The notes under the pieces are model-generated. The model saw nothing but the letters and a program-made list of their open reading frames with translations. It was not told the origin of the DNA and did not search any database. From NCBI GenBank assembly GCA_041494805.1, contig JBGQBN010000007.1, positions 50,025 through 114,024 on the forward strand: a stretch of DNA of 64,000 nucleotides. Direction: 5' to 3'. This document shows, piece after piece, positions 8,228 to 16,531 of this stretch (position 1 is the stretch's first letter; the number at the start of each line of letters is the position of its first letter). This stretch comes from JBGQBN01 sp041494805 (lineage in GTDB: Bacteria > Acidobacteriota > Terriglobia > Terriglobales > Acidobacteriaceae). The translations under genes were made by a program, and so were the position numbers.

Positions 8228-9277
8228 ATGTTGTCAAGATGGCTTTGCCTTTCGTTGCTGCTTGTAGGTGGCTTGATAGTGCCCTATTTGCCGGCTTCGC
8301 CCTGGGGGCGGCCCGGTTCTTCCCAGGAGCCCGGTGCCGCAGCCGCTGGGAACACACCCGCAACGCTCCCATCCACGGAGACCTTGCCGCGAGCGTACCC
8401 GGTGCTCACGATCCAAGACTGGTGTCCGGAAGTCGCAGGCAGGAAGCGCCCCTCAGTTCCGCACTGCCAACGCATCCTGAGCCGTGCCGACTTCGAGGAA
8501 CTGGTCGAGGGGATCAATCCGAGAATGAGCAAGGCAGAACGACGCGATCTGGCGAAGGCCTATAGTGAGGTGCTTGCGCTTTCTCAGGAAGCAGTGAGAA
8601 GAGGATTGGACAAGAAACCACGGATGCAGGCACTTTTGCGTTATTCCCGTCAGAACATTCTGGCGCACCAGATGTCCGTGGAGCTCTACCGGGAGGCAGC
8701 CGCTGCCTCCCCCGAAGAGGTCGAGAAATATTACGCCAGCCATAGAGCGGAATTCGATCTCTACACGGTCGAGCGCATTTTTATCCCGAAGGAGAGACAG
8801 GGTCAGACCATGTCTTTGGATGAAGCGCAGCAGGAGAACACTCCGTCTTCCGAAGGAGAGATGAAGACCCTGGCAGAGGGAATCCATACCCGCGCGGTTG
8901 GTGGCGACGATTTCGCGCTGTTGCAGGAAAAGGCGTTCCAGGGAGCTGATATTAAAGCTCCTGCCAAAGTCGACATGGAAGTCGGGCGAGACAGTTTGCC
9001 TGTGGCGCAGCAGGAGATTCTTGATCTCGCCCCGGGGAAGGTGTCGTCCCTGCTCACTGACGACTCCGGTTTCTATATTTACAAAATGGTCTCAAAGCAG
9101 ATTCACCCGCTCGATAGCATTCGCGAGCAGGTCGAGATCAGGATGAGAAACCAGAGGACAGCTGAGCTTCTCAGCAAAATCCACAAGCAAGCGCAGGCCA
9201 GAGTAAATGACGCTTACTTCGACAAGTATGATCCGCCACCGCCGGATCCGAACGAACCGGACGTAGATACCGACTAG
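8228..9277 (+). CDS. exported parvulin-type peptidyl-prolyl isomerase (PpiC/SurA-like)
   Basis: A 349-residue periplasmic folding factor. The signal segment (MLSRWLCLSLLLVGGLIVPYLPASP) is followed by a SurA-like helical chaperone region (about 80-165, RADFEELVEGINPRMSKAERRDLAKAY shown in part) and a parvulin domain (about 175-305), with VERIFIPKERQ, DFALLQEKAFQ, LAPGKVSSLLTDDSGFYIYKM as core elements. The parvulin core carries an insertion (MSLDEAQQENTPSSEGE), so catalytic efficiency is uncertain. The tail is acidic and Pro-rich (DPPPPDPNEPDVDTD). ATG 8228 has an AAAGAGGG ribosome site. It is convergent with the M56/BlaI operon. Confidence 0.85.
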   Translation: MLSRWLCLSLLLVGGLIVPYLPASPWGRPGSSQEPGAAAAGNTPATLPSTETLPRAYPVLTIQDWCPEVAGRKRPSVPHCQRILSRADFEELVEGINPRMSKAERRDLAKAYSEVLALSQEAVRRGLDKKPRMQALLRYSRQNILAHQMSVELYREAAAASPEEVEKYYASHRAEFDLYTVERIFIPKERQGQTMSLDEAQQENTPSSEGEMKTLAEGIHTRAVGGDDFALLQEKAFQGADIKAPAKVDMEVGRDSLPVAQQEILDLAPGKVSSLLTDDSGFYIYKMVSKQIHPLDSIREQVEIRMRNQRTAELLSKIHKQAQARVNDAYFDKYDPPPPDPNEPDVDTD

Positions 9278-9304
9278 AGCGCTCGTTGCCGGCCTGAGCG
9301 CCGA

Positions 9305-10282
9305 CTAGCGGATCAGGTGTTCGAGAAGGGCGTGCACAGAAGAGAAAACACTGCCGGACCCCAGCATCACGGTCGCCAGAGAGCCGGCGATCACCAGAGT
9401 CGCACCTCCCCAGGAGGCGCCTCCCAGCGCTTGTTCCCGGGGCGGCTCCGAGAGCAGCAAGCGGTCCACCCGCGCCGCGAGATTGTCGTCCGCCCTCACC
9501 AGCGCGGTGGCGAGAGGGGACAAGCGGGGAGCAGCGCCCATTCGCGCCAGGCGAACGATGGCCGCGGCCAGCGCGAGTGCACGGCCGGAATCGCCCTCGG
9601 TGGCGCGGTCGTCCGCTGCCCATTCCGTGAATTTTGCCCAACTGCGTTCGAGTCCCGCGAAACCGCGCCACAACGGCAAAACGTCGGGCGGCAGCAGGAG
9701 AAGCAGCCGTCTAAAGTTATCCCGAAAAATCCGGTGGGCGCGTTCGTGCCGCAAAGCTACCTCCAGCTGTTCCGCGGAAAGGGCCTGCATCACGCCGCTC
9801 GAAACCACCACTCGCGGACGAACCACCCCGGCCAGCACCATGAAGGGAGTTTGATCTTCGAGGACCAGGATCGGAGACGGATCTCCCGGCACCTGAATTT
9901 CCCGCCCAGCCCGTTGAAACTGCCGCCCATAGCGGACCGAACCGGCGATGCCATGCAGAACGCGCAGGATTGCGATGATGCAAATCGTGGCGCCCAGGAG
10001 CGCCGCGGCCATGCCCACAAGACCAACCTGTTCCGTCATCTCTTCCGGCTCGAACCACAGATAGCTGGGCACGCACAGTCCCAGGACCACGAATACGGAC
10101 AGTGCCAGCGGCAACAACCGCAGCGCAAAAAGAAAACGAGCCGCAACCCGTGGTCTCATTCGTTCCGACAGGCGAATAGCGGTCGGTGAGAAGATCAGCG
10201 TGGCCAACGCGAAGGCGGTGTGGACCAGGAAAAAGGAGGCCAGGGAGAGACACAGCAGCTTCAACACATAGGGCAGAATCAT
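9305..10282 (-). CDS. M56 family membrane metallopeptidase (BlaR1/MecR1-like, no sensor domain)
   Basis: A 325-residue integral membrane protease. Transmembrane segments lie near the N-terminus (MILPYVLKLLCLSLASFFLV), at FALRLLPLALSVFVVLGLCV and VGLVGMAAALLGATICIIAI, with one at the C-terminus (GATLVIAGSLATVMLG). The zinc site is HERAH (HExxH) with a downstream EWAADDRA helix that can supply the third ligand. Unlike BlaR1 of staphylococci it ends after the last helix, with no penicillin-binding sensor. ATG 10282 overlaps the BlaI stop by four bases (ATGA), so the two are translationally coupled; such proteases cleave their BlaI partner (known for the family). The signal sensed here is unknown. 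Confidence 0.88.
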   Translation of the reverse strand: MILPYVLKLLCLSLASFFLVHTAFALATLIFSPTAIRLSERMRPRVAARFLFALRLLPLALSVFVVLGLCVPSYLWFEPEEMTEQVGLVGMAAALLGATICIIAILRVLHGIAGSVRYGRQFQRAGREIQVPGDPSPILVLEDQTPFMVLAGVVRPRVVVSSGVMQALSAEQLEVALRHERAHRIFRDNFRRLLLLLPPDVLPLWRGFAGLERSWAKFTEWAADDRATEGDSGRALALAAAIVRLARMGAAPRLSPLATALVRADDNLAARVDRLLLSEPPREQALGGASWGGATLVIAGSLATVMLGSGSVFSSVHALLEHLIR

Positions 10283-10725
10283 GGCTGACCTCGCCCAGAC
10301 AGCTCCTTGCGCTTTAGCCGGACTTTCCTTTCGAGTTCGTCGAGCAGCACCTGATCGTGCTGACCCACGGCATCCAGCAAGCATGAAATCAGGAGCTCGC
10401 GCGAAGGGTGCGGCCCGGCCAGAAAGCCGGCCACCAGACCTTCGGCCCGCTTGCGCTCCCATCCCGGGCGCGAAAGGCGCGGCGAATAGACAAACGCACG
10501 CTCAGATTTGTAGCGAGCGAGCAGGCCCTTCTTGAAGAGCCGGTCGAGCGTCGTCATCACGGTGGTATAGGCCAGCGGCCGGTCCAGTCTCTGGACGACA
10601 TCACGGACATTGCTTTCGCCCTGCACCCAGAGAATTTCCATCAGCTCGGTTTCCAACGTGCCCAAGGCGCATTGGCGGACCGTCTGGTCGGGCTCAGCGG
10701 GGTGGTTGTGCAAGAAGCGCATCAT
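10279..10725 (-). CDS. BlaI/MecI/CopY family transcriptional repressor
   Basis: A 148-residue winged-helix repressor. The DNA-binding domain (about 15-90) reads LGTLETELMEILWVQGESNVRDVV, then LAYTTVMTTLDRLFKKGLL, the canonical BlaI recognition helix region, with a C-terminal dimerisation tail. The Arg-rich linker KSERAFVYSP precedes the usual cleavage region. It is the first gene of a two-gene unit with the M56 protease. Start is MM at 10725/10722. Candidate targets in this window are the dyads at 3541-3557 and 12005-12023; no such dyad is visible upstream of blaI itself. Confidence 0.9.
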   Translation of the reverse strand: MMRFLHNHPAEPDQTVRQCALGTLETELMEILWVQGESNVRDVVQRLDRPLAYTTVMTTLDRLFKKGLLARYKSERAFVYSPRLSRPGWERKRAEGLVAGFLAGPHPSRELLISCLLDAVGQHDQVLLDELERKVRLKRKELSGRGQP

Positions 10726-10815
10726 CTTTGTTATCTCAGTCCGGTACCGGCGAGCGTGTCGGAGTCAAACCCTGAACCCGCTAGCCACCCAAGTATTAGA
10801 CCACAGCTTCCGAAC

Positions 10816-10845
10816 AAAAAAGGCCGCCCGGCTTCCCGGACGGCC
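10816..10845 (-). terminator. intrinsic terminator of the EXORDIUM-like gene
   Basis: On the minus strand GGCCGTCCGG, a four-base loop and CCGGGCGGCC (one G-U pair) are followed by six T. It lies 19 bases after the stop codon at 10864. Confidence 0.9.
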
Positions 10846-10863
10846 CTGGATCAAGGTAAAGGG

Positions 10864-11820
10864 TTAGTTGCTGTGGAACGGGCCGCCGAGGAAGTTGTCA
10901 CAACCGCCGCCCCGGGCGTTTTCCCAGTTCATCTGGAGCAGCCAGTTGTGCCCACCAAACGTCTCGTTGTAGCCGCCGTTGCCGATCTGTCCGCCCAGCA
11001 ATGTGCCAAACTTCCAAGCGCAAAGGTCGGCATTCTCACCGCCACTGGCGTCCTGGTACCAGGCATAAGGACGGGTGCCCACATTGGGGTCGGAAATCAT
11101 TTCTTCCGCTTCGTGGGCGATGATGCTCGCCATGCCGTCGGCGCCGCTATCCCCGTTTGGACTATTGGTCTGGATTTCGCACGCGGACGAGCAACGATCC
11201 GGGTTGCCCACGAACGAGTACTTGATGTTCTTGCCGCCGATTATGGCATTGGTGTGCCAGCCACAATAGGACGAGCAGAAACCGGAGTTCGCGGTCACAT
11301 CGGACGTGGTGAGAACGAAGTAAAGGCCATTTTCATCCGACGGCAATTTTCCGCCGGCGATGGACTTACTCACGATCTGCTTGATCTGGGCGTCGGAGAG
11401 GCTCTTGCCCAACGGAGCCCCGGCCAGAAGAATCTGCTTGGCGAGCGCGACCGTACCGGTCACGTCGGCGTTGTTATCACCGTATGTGCTGTTGATCATC
11501 TCGTAGCCGGAACCGCTGATGCCGGTGACGAAATCCTTTATCAGGTTTACGGTTGTCAGGCTGTCGGACGGCTTTGGCCCGCCCTTCCAGTTGCCGTACC
11601 AGATGAGATACACGTTGGGAGTGCCGGGCATGATGGGACCACCGTGGTAGTCAATCCTGTTGCCCAGATGAACGGTGTCCCTGATCGGCCCGCCATTCCC
11701 TGGTACCGCGAAACCCTTACCGCTGGGCACCATGGACTGTGAACCATTCCGGACGGACTGCGCGCTCACTAATGCCGCGCACGCCACCACGAGCAGAATA
11801 GTTATAACCCCTTTACGCAT
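10864..11820 (-). CDS. secreted EXORDIUM/phosphate-induced (Phi-1)-like protein
   Basis: A 318-residue exported protein with signal peptide MRKGVITILLVVACAALVSAQ and an AGGAGG site before ATG 11820. The body matches the plant EXO/Phi-1 family pattern: YHGGPIMPGTPNVYLIWYGNW near the start, FVLTTSDVTANSGFCSSYCGWH, then DGMASIIAHEAEEMISDP, corresponding to the plant segment with AHELAE, and ASGGENADLCAW. The AHEAEE helix suggests a metallopeptidase-like fold without the HExxH zinc motif. Several Cys pairs indicate disulphides. In plants the family links to growth and carbon status; in bacteria its role is not known to me. It is monocistronic and ended by its own terminator. Confidence 0.85.
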   Translation of the reverse strand: MRKGVITILLVVACAALVSAQSVRNGSQSMVPSGKGFAVPGNGGPIRDTVHLGNRIDYHGGPIMPGTPNVYLIWYGNWKGGPKPSDSLTTVNLIKDFVTGISGSGYEMINSTYGDNNADVTGTVALAKQILLAGAPLGKSLSDAQIKQIVSKSIAGGKLPSDENGLYFVLTTSDVTANSGFCSSYCGWHTNAIIGGKNIKYSFVGNPDRCSSACEIQTNSPNGDSGADGMASIIAHEAEEMISDPNVGTRPYAWYQDASGGENADLCAWKFGTLLGGQIGNGGYNETFGGHNWLLQMNWENARGGGCDNFLGGPFHSN

Positions 11821-12205
11821 TGATCCTCCTGATCAGAATTCCTGGTTTTGGTTTGTGTGCTGGGTATGCCGAGAACTGAAACGGATAGCCGTAGCCCCAC
11901 TGGCCAGCGATGCTAACCGCACTTACGCCGTCCGTCAACATGAATTGTTTTGCACAGGGACGGAAGACCCTATGCTCTCGGATGGTCTGAAACCCGCGCC
12001 CAGTCTACTATTTGGCATAGTAGTAGATGAGGCGAAGAGCAACAGAATTGCGCCTCATCGAAGAAGCTTAACTACAACGATCTCACAAATGCCGCAGACC
12101 CCAGTCGTGCCCTTTCCTACCTTTTCTGCCATCATCCATGAGGCCGGTTCTAGTAAGAAAGGCCGTGCAACTCTGTGGAAAAGTTGGACTGGAACACGAC
12201 ACGTG
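11821..12205. other. intergenic region between EXO-like gene and purF
   Basis: About 385 bases upstream of the EXO-like gene (minus strand) and downstream of purF (minus strand). Apart from the dyad at 12005-12023 and the ribosome site at 11821-11832, I see no gene, RNA fold or T-run terminator for purF. Confidence 0.6.
12005..12023. promoter_or_regulatory. dyad CTACTAT-N5-ATAGTAG, candidate operator
   Basis: Perfect 7-base arms with a 5-base centre, about 185 bases upstream of the EXO-like start. It closely resembles the segment 6060-6076 over the -10 of the 6223 gene and, more loosely, the dyad at 3541-3557; all three precede genes for exported proteins. Binding by the BlaI-like repressor is an inference. 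Confidence 0.4.
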
Positions 12206-13636
12206 CTAGCGTTTGCTGACTGCGGCGGGCTGGATTTCTTCCACGTCCACCCAGTTGGTGGGATAGACGCCGGTGTAGCAGGCGGTACAGTAGGTGGTTT
12301 TCTCGCCGTCGCCGCAGGCCTTCTTCATTCCTGCGAGCGAGAGATAAGCCAGCGAATCGGCGCCGATGTATTCGCGGATTTCCTCCACTGACTTGTTGGC
12401 GGCGATCAGCTCCTTTTTGGAGGGAGTGTCCACCCCGTAAAAGCAGGGAGAAATGGTGGGCGGACAGGAAATACGCATGTGCACTTCAAGGGCGCCTGAG
12501 CTGCGGATCATGCGCACGATCTTGCGGCTGGTGGTGCCGCGGACGATGGAGTCGTCAATCAGCACCACGCGCTTGCCTTCGAGCAAGGTGCGCACCGGAT
12601 TCAGTTTGAGTTTCACGCCGAAGTCGCGCACGGTTTGCCGGGGCTCGATGAAGGTGCGTCCGATGTAGTGATTGCGGATAAGCCCGAAGCGGAAGGGAAT
12701 GCCACTCTCGGCGGCGTAGCCCATGGCTGCGGTCACGCCGGAGTCTGGTACGGGTACAACGATGTCGGCCTCGGCGGGCGCTTCCCGTGCCAGTTGCCGT
12801 CCCAGCTCTTCGCGGCTGTCCTGCACCGCACGACCGAACACGATGCTGTCGGGCCGCGAGAAATAGACGTGCTCGAAGATGCAGCTCGACTGCGCGGCGG
12901 GCGTGGCATAGAAGCGCGAAGTGATTCCCTCCGGGCCCGCCACGATCAGTTCCCCCGGCTTCACGTCGCGCTCGTAAGTGGCGCCAATCAAATCGAAGGC
13001 GGAAGTTTCGGAAGCGAACACGATGGTGTCCTGCCGTTCGCTGGGCTGCCTTGGGATCTTCCCCATGGCTAGCGGACGGAAGCCGCGCGGATCGCGCGCC
13101 GCAAAAATCCGGTCGGGACTGATCATCACCAGGGAAAAAGCCCCTTCCACGCGCCGTAGCGCGTCGGCCATGGCCTCCGGCAGGGTCTGCTCTTTGGAGA
13201 GCGCGATCAAGTGCACGATCACTTCGGTGTCGCTGTTAGTCTGAAAGATGGATCCCTGGCCCTCCAGGCGATGACGTATCTCCTGCGCATTCACCAGGTT
13301 TCCGTTGTGCGCCAGCGCCATCATGCCTTTGTGCGATTGCACCATGATGGGCTGCGCGTTGAGCAGCGCCGAATCACCCGCGGTCGAATAGCGGGTGTGC
13401 CCGATGGCCAGTGTGCCATGCAGTTGGGCTAGCGCTTCTTCAGTGAAAATATCGGCGACCAATCCCATGGCCTTGTGCACATGCAATGCCATGCCGTCGG
13501 AGGTGACGATGCCCGCCGACTCCTGTCCGCGGTGCTGCAGCGCATGCAGTCCCAGGTAGGCGAGCTTCTCCGCCTCGGGGTGAGCGTAGATTGCGACTAC
13601 CCCGCACTCGTCACGGAACTTGTCGGAAAGCAGCAT
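12206..13636 (-). CDS. purF: amidophosphoribosyltransferase
   Basis: A 476-residue enzyme of the first committed purine step: glutamine plus PRPP gives phosphoribosylamine. The N-terminal Ntn domain follows a ten-residue propeptide (MLLSDKFRDE) with nucleophile Cys11 in CGVVAIYAHPE. The PRPP motif VVLIDDSIVRGTTS is at about 357-370. C-terminal cysteines, including C450-x2-C453 and C441, fit the Fe-S-containing Bacillus-type PurF. The start codon at 13636 is immediately preceded by four TTAGC-type heptamers instead of a ribosome site. purL lies upstream on the same strand, 74 bases away. Confidence 0.97.
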   Translation of the reverse strand: MLLSDKFRDECGVVAIYAHPEAEKLAYLGLHALQHRGQESAGIVTSDGMALHVHKAMGLVADIFTEEALAQLHGTLAIGHTRYSTAGDSALLNAQPIMVQSHKGMMALAHNGNLVNAQEIRHRLEGQGSIFQTNSDTEVIVHLIALSKEQTLPEAMADALRRVEGAFSLVMISPDRIFAARDPRGFRPLAMGKIPRQPSERQDTIVFASETSAFDLIGATYERDVKPGELIVAGPEGITSRFYATPAAQSSCIFEHVYFSRPDSIVFGRAVQDSREELGRQLAREAPAEADIVVPVPDSGVTAAMGYAAESGIPFRFGLIRNHYIGRTFIEPRQTVRDFGVKLKLNPVRTLLEGKRVVLIDDSIVRGTTSRKIVRMIRSSGALEVHMRISCPPTISPCFYGVDTPSKKELIAANKSVEEIREYIGADSLAYLSLAGMKKACGDGEKTTYCTACYTGVYPTNWVDVEEIQPAAVSKR

Positions 13637-13664
13637 TTAGCTATTAGCCTTTAGCCCTTAGCTC
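13637..13664. repeat. four TTAGCNN heptamers abutting the purF start codon
   Basis: TTAGCTA, TTAGCCT, TTAGCCC, TTAGCTC in exact 7-base register. On the purF strand the array reads NNGCTAA four times and ends directly at ATG, the same arrangement as at prfA with a different heptamer. Confidence 0.9.
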
Positions 13665-13682
13665 GAACCCCTTGGATTTTCA

Positions 13683-13703
13683 ATCAACCATCATCAATCA
13701 ACA
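13683..13703. repeat. three ATCAnnn heptamers between purL and purF
   Basis: ATCAACC, ATCATCA, ATCAACA followed by ATT, ending seven bases before the purL stop codon (13711-13713). Same family as the arrays near trmFO, queC and moeA. Confidence 0.8.
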
Positions 13704-13710
13704 ATTCCCG

Positions 13711-16047
13711 TCAATCCGCGGCCACCGTTTCCGGCTCGGTCCGCAGCGTCGCTTCCAGTGCGCTCTCGTACACCTGGCGCAATTCAGAAACCGGCGCCGA
13801 CACCACCACCCGGCCATCGATCCTAATTTCCACCTGCTCGGGAACCGTCTCCCCAATCATTTCTGCCGAGAGGCCATATTTTACCGCTACTTGTTGGATT
13901 CCGGACAGGTTACTGCGGTCGCATGAGATCACCACCCGGCTGGCGTCCTCGCCAAACAGTGCAAACTCCGGCGGCAGTTCCTGCGAAGCCAGATCCACCT
14001 TCATTCCAATGCCTTTAGCAAATGCCGATTCGGCCAGCGTCACCGCGATTCCACCCTCGGAGCAGTCATGCGCTGAGTCCAGCAATGCTTCCTGAATCAT
14101 CTCGACCAGGGCCTTCTGCAGCGCGGCTTCACGCTCCAGTTCCAGCGCTGGAGGAAAGCCCCATACCGCGCCCAGGACCTCTTTCGCGTATTCCGAAGAT
14201 CCAAACTCTGACCGGGCGTCGGTAACATCGCCCGGCTCGGAGGCGCGCAGCAGAATGATGGAACGTCCCGGCGCGCGGAAATCAGGCCGCACCGCCTGGT
14301 GCACGTCTTCGAGGATGCCGACAATTCCCACCACTGGCGTGGGATAAATTCCCTCGCCCAAAGTTTCGTTATAAAAGCTGACGTTGCCTCCGGTGATGGG
14401 CACTTCGAGCTCCTCGCAGGCTTTGGTCATGCCGTCAATCACTTGTGAGAACTGCCACATGATGTGCGGTTTCTCGGGGTTGCCGAAATTCAGACAGTTG
14501 GTCGCGCCCACCGGAGTGGCGCCCGTGCAGGCTACGTTGCGGGCGGCTTCGGCCACCGCATGCATGGCGCCGAGCCGCGGATCGAGATAGCACCAGCGCC
14601 CGTTGCCATCAAGCGCCATCGCCAACGCCCGCTGTGAGTCGTGCTCGGGATCTTTGATGCGAATGACGCCGGCATCGCCCATGCCGGGCCCTTCGACCGT
14701 GTTGGTCTGCACCATGTGGTCGTATTGTTGCCACACCCAACGCTTTCCACAAATGTTAGGACTGGCCAGCAGGCGCTGCAGATTACTGGTCAGATCACCG
14801 GCTGTCGCCAGCTGGATGTTCTCCGGCATTTCCCGTGGCACCGGTGGCTCCCAACGCTCGAGCGGACGTTTGTACAACGGCGCGTCATCGGTGAGCGCTT
14901 CATTGGGAATCTCGGCGACGACTTTTCCGTGCTCCAGCACGCGCATCTTGCCATCAAGAGTGACGCGGCCCACCTCCACGGCGTCGAGTCCCCACTTCTG
15001 GAAGACGCGGAAGACTTCCTCTTCACGGCCCTTCTGCGCCACCAGCAGCATGCGCTCCTGCGACTCGCTCAGCATGATTTCGTAAGGAGTCATGCCGGTT
15101 TCGCGCTGGGGGACGCGGTCGAGTTCGATCTCGATGCCCACGTGGCCGCGCCCGCCCATCTCGCAGGTGGAGCAGGTCAGCCCGGCCGCGCCCATGTCCT
15201 GGATGCCGACGATGGCGCCGGTCTGCATGGCCTCGAGACAGGCTTCGAGCAGGAGTTTTTCGAGAAATGGGTCTCCTACCTGGACGTTGGGCCGTTTGGC
15301 CTCGGATGCTTCGCTAAATTCCTCGCTGGCCATGGTGGCGCCGTGAATGCCGTCGCGGCCGGTTTTCGAGCCCACGTAGATTACAGGATTGCCTTCGCCC
15401 GCAGCCCGCGCGTAAAAAATCTGGTCGCGCCGGACCAGGCCGAGAGCAAACGCATTTACCAGCGGATTTCCGGAGTAGCAAGGTTCAAACTTGGTTTCGC
15501 CACCGAGATTGGGCACGCCGAAGCAGTTGCCGTAAGAGGCAATGCCGCTGACCACGCCTTCGAGCAGGGAGTGGTTCTTGTGGAGTTCTTGTGTGGCGCG
15601 GGCGCCCTCGCCCGCGGCCTTTGACGGTATGATCGGCCCAAACCGCAGCGAATCCATCACCGCGACGGGCCGAGCTCCCATGGTGAAAATGTCGCGAAGA
15701 ATTCCGCCCACGCCGGTGGCCGCGCCCTGAAAGGGCTCGATGAACGATGGATGATTATGTGATTCGATCTTGAAGGCGCAGGCCCAGCCTTCTCCAATGT
15801 CGATGATGCCTGCATTCTCACCCGGCCCCTGCACGACGCGCCGGCTACGGGTGGGCAGGCGCTTCAGGTGTACGCGGGATGACTTGTACGAGCAGTGCTC
15901 GCTCCACATTACGCTGAAGATACCCAATTCAGTGAGGGTGGGTTCGCGTCCTCCCAGCAAGAGCTTGATTTTTTCGTATTCGTCGGGAGTAAGGCCATGC
16001 TCCCGGATGAGCTCCGGAGAGATGGCGATGGTCTGGGACAGGTTCAT
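13711..16047 (-). CDS. purL: phosphoribosylformylglycinamidine synthase II (small PurL)
   Basis: A 778-residue ATP-dependent FGAM synthase that converts FGAR to FGAM with ammonia delivered by PurQ via PurS. It is of the short PurL type, without fused PurS or glutaminase domains, so separate purS and purQ genes must lie elsewhere. Characteristic segments include MWSEHCSYKSSRVHLKRLPT near the N-terminus (ATP and substrate site), GIASYGNCFGVPNLGGE, QDMGAAGLTCSTCEMGGRG and NCLNFGNPEKP. ATG 16047 has no obvious Shine-Dalgarno. It is transcribed toward purF and divergently from selB. Confidence 0.97.
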   Translation of the reverse strand: MNLSQTIAISPELIREHGLTPDEYEKIKLLLGGREPTLTELGIFSVMWSEHCSYKSSRVHLKRLPTRSRRVVQGPGENAGIIDIGEGWACAFKIESHNHPSFIEPFQGAATGVGGILRDIFTMGARPVAVMDSLRFGPIIPSKAAGEGARATQELHKNHSLLEGVVSGIASYGNCFGVPNLGGETKFEPCYSGNPLVNAFALGLVRRDQIFYARAAGEGNPVIYVGSKTGRDGIHGATMASEEFSEASEAKRPNVQVGDPFLEKLLLEACLEAMQTGAIVGIQDMGAAGLTCSTCEMGGRGHVGIEIELDRVPQRETGMTPYEIMLSESQERMLLVAQKGREEEVFRVFQKWGLDAVEVGRVTLDGKMRVLEHGKVVAEIPNEALTDDAPLYKRPLERWEPPVPREMPENIQLATAGDLTSNLQRLLASPNICGKRWVWQQYDHMVQTNTVEGPGMGDAGVIRIKDPEHDSQRALAMALDGNGRWCYLDPRLGAMHAVAEAARNVACTGATPVGATNCLNFGNPEKPHIMWQFSQVIDGMTKACEELEVPITGGNVSFYNETLGEGIYPTPVVGIVGILEDVHQAVRPDFRAPGRSIILLRASEPGDVTDARSEFGSSEYAKEVLGAVWGFPPALELEREAALQKALVEMIQEALLDSAHDCSEGGIAVTLAESAFAKGIGMKVDLASQELPPEFALFGEDASRVVISCDRSNLSGIQQVAVKYGLSAEMIGETVPEQVEIRIDGRVVVSAPVSELRQVYESALEATLRTEPETVAAD

Positions 16048-16160
16048 AGGGGCTCACTACTATTGTCGCACTTCGCAGCAGGGCTGAGTAGCATGCCGGT
16101 CGATGAAGGTAGTGCCGGCGTCCCGCCGGCTGTCGAGCGGGCGCCCTCGCCCGCCCCTGG

Positions 16161-16211
16161 GAGCTGCCGAGTTGCGCTCAGTGGGGACAGCCGGAAGCGG
16201 CTGTCGCTACG
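16161..16211. repeat. hairpin element, copy 1 (GGACAGCCG...CGGCTGTC)
   Basis: Contains GAGCTGCCGAGTTGCGCTC followed by GGACAGCCG-GAAG-CGGCTGTC and GCTACG. The same order of parts recurs at 30731-30773 and 39740-39781, so this is a dispersed element with an inner 8-9-base stem. Confidence 0.7.
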
Positions 16212-16480
16212 TTTTCTCACTACAAACACTGTGTATTCAAATAGTTATCTCCAAGATATTGATAAACCGACCCGGGACAGCAGTGAGCCGCCTTCGGAAT
16301 TGGCATCCAGACCGCTTCCAGGATGTCTCTGGAACGCGCAGGGATGACTTATAGGCGCGATCTCGGGATGCGGACAGGGGAAACTACCATCCGTATCCTG
16401 ACAATCGCTTAAATCGACTTCTAGCTCACTATTATCTTATAGCTAATCGTGGCAACTGACGTGCACGATCCGCCGGCAGC

Positions 16481-16508
16481 GTGCCGAGTGCCGGGCACTG
16501 AGTGCCGG
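16481..16508. repeat. GTGCCGR heptamer array upstream of selB
   Basis: GTGCCGA, GTGCCGG, GCACTGA, GTGCCGG in 7-base register, ending 23 bases before the selB ATG. The third unit is diverged. Confidence 0.7.
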
Positions 16509-16517
16509 CCGAGCGGC

Positions 16518-16523
16518 TATACT
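16518..16523 (+). promoter_or_regulatory. -10 element TATACT, apparently leaderless selB transcript
   Basis: TATACT lies eight bases before the selB ATG, so a start at the usual distance would fall on or next to the A of ATG. No clear -35 hexamer. Confidence 0.5.
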
Positions 16524-16531
16524 GTTCGCCA

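Larger units (their letters stand above)
16048..16531. other. divergent purL-selB intergenic region, repeat-rich
   Basis: About 480 bases without a gene. In order it holds a GC-rich stretch with several inverted repeats (16095-16160), a copy of the hairpin element (16161-16211), an unremarkable 16215-16410 part, a weak TAGCT-rich stretch (16420-16446), GTGCCGR heptamers (16481-16508) and a TATACT (16518-16523) just before selB. Confidence 0.7.

Noticed and set aside
10408..11742. 444-codon open frame on the plus strand
   Set aside because: Antisense to the BlaI-like and EXORDIUM-like genes, both of which have clear family motifs and ribosome sites.
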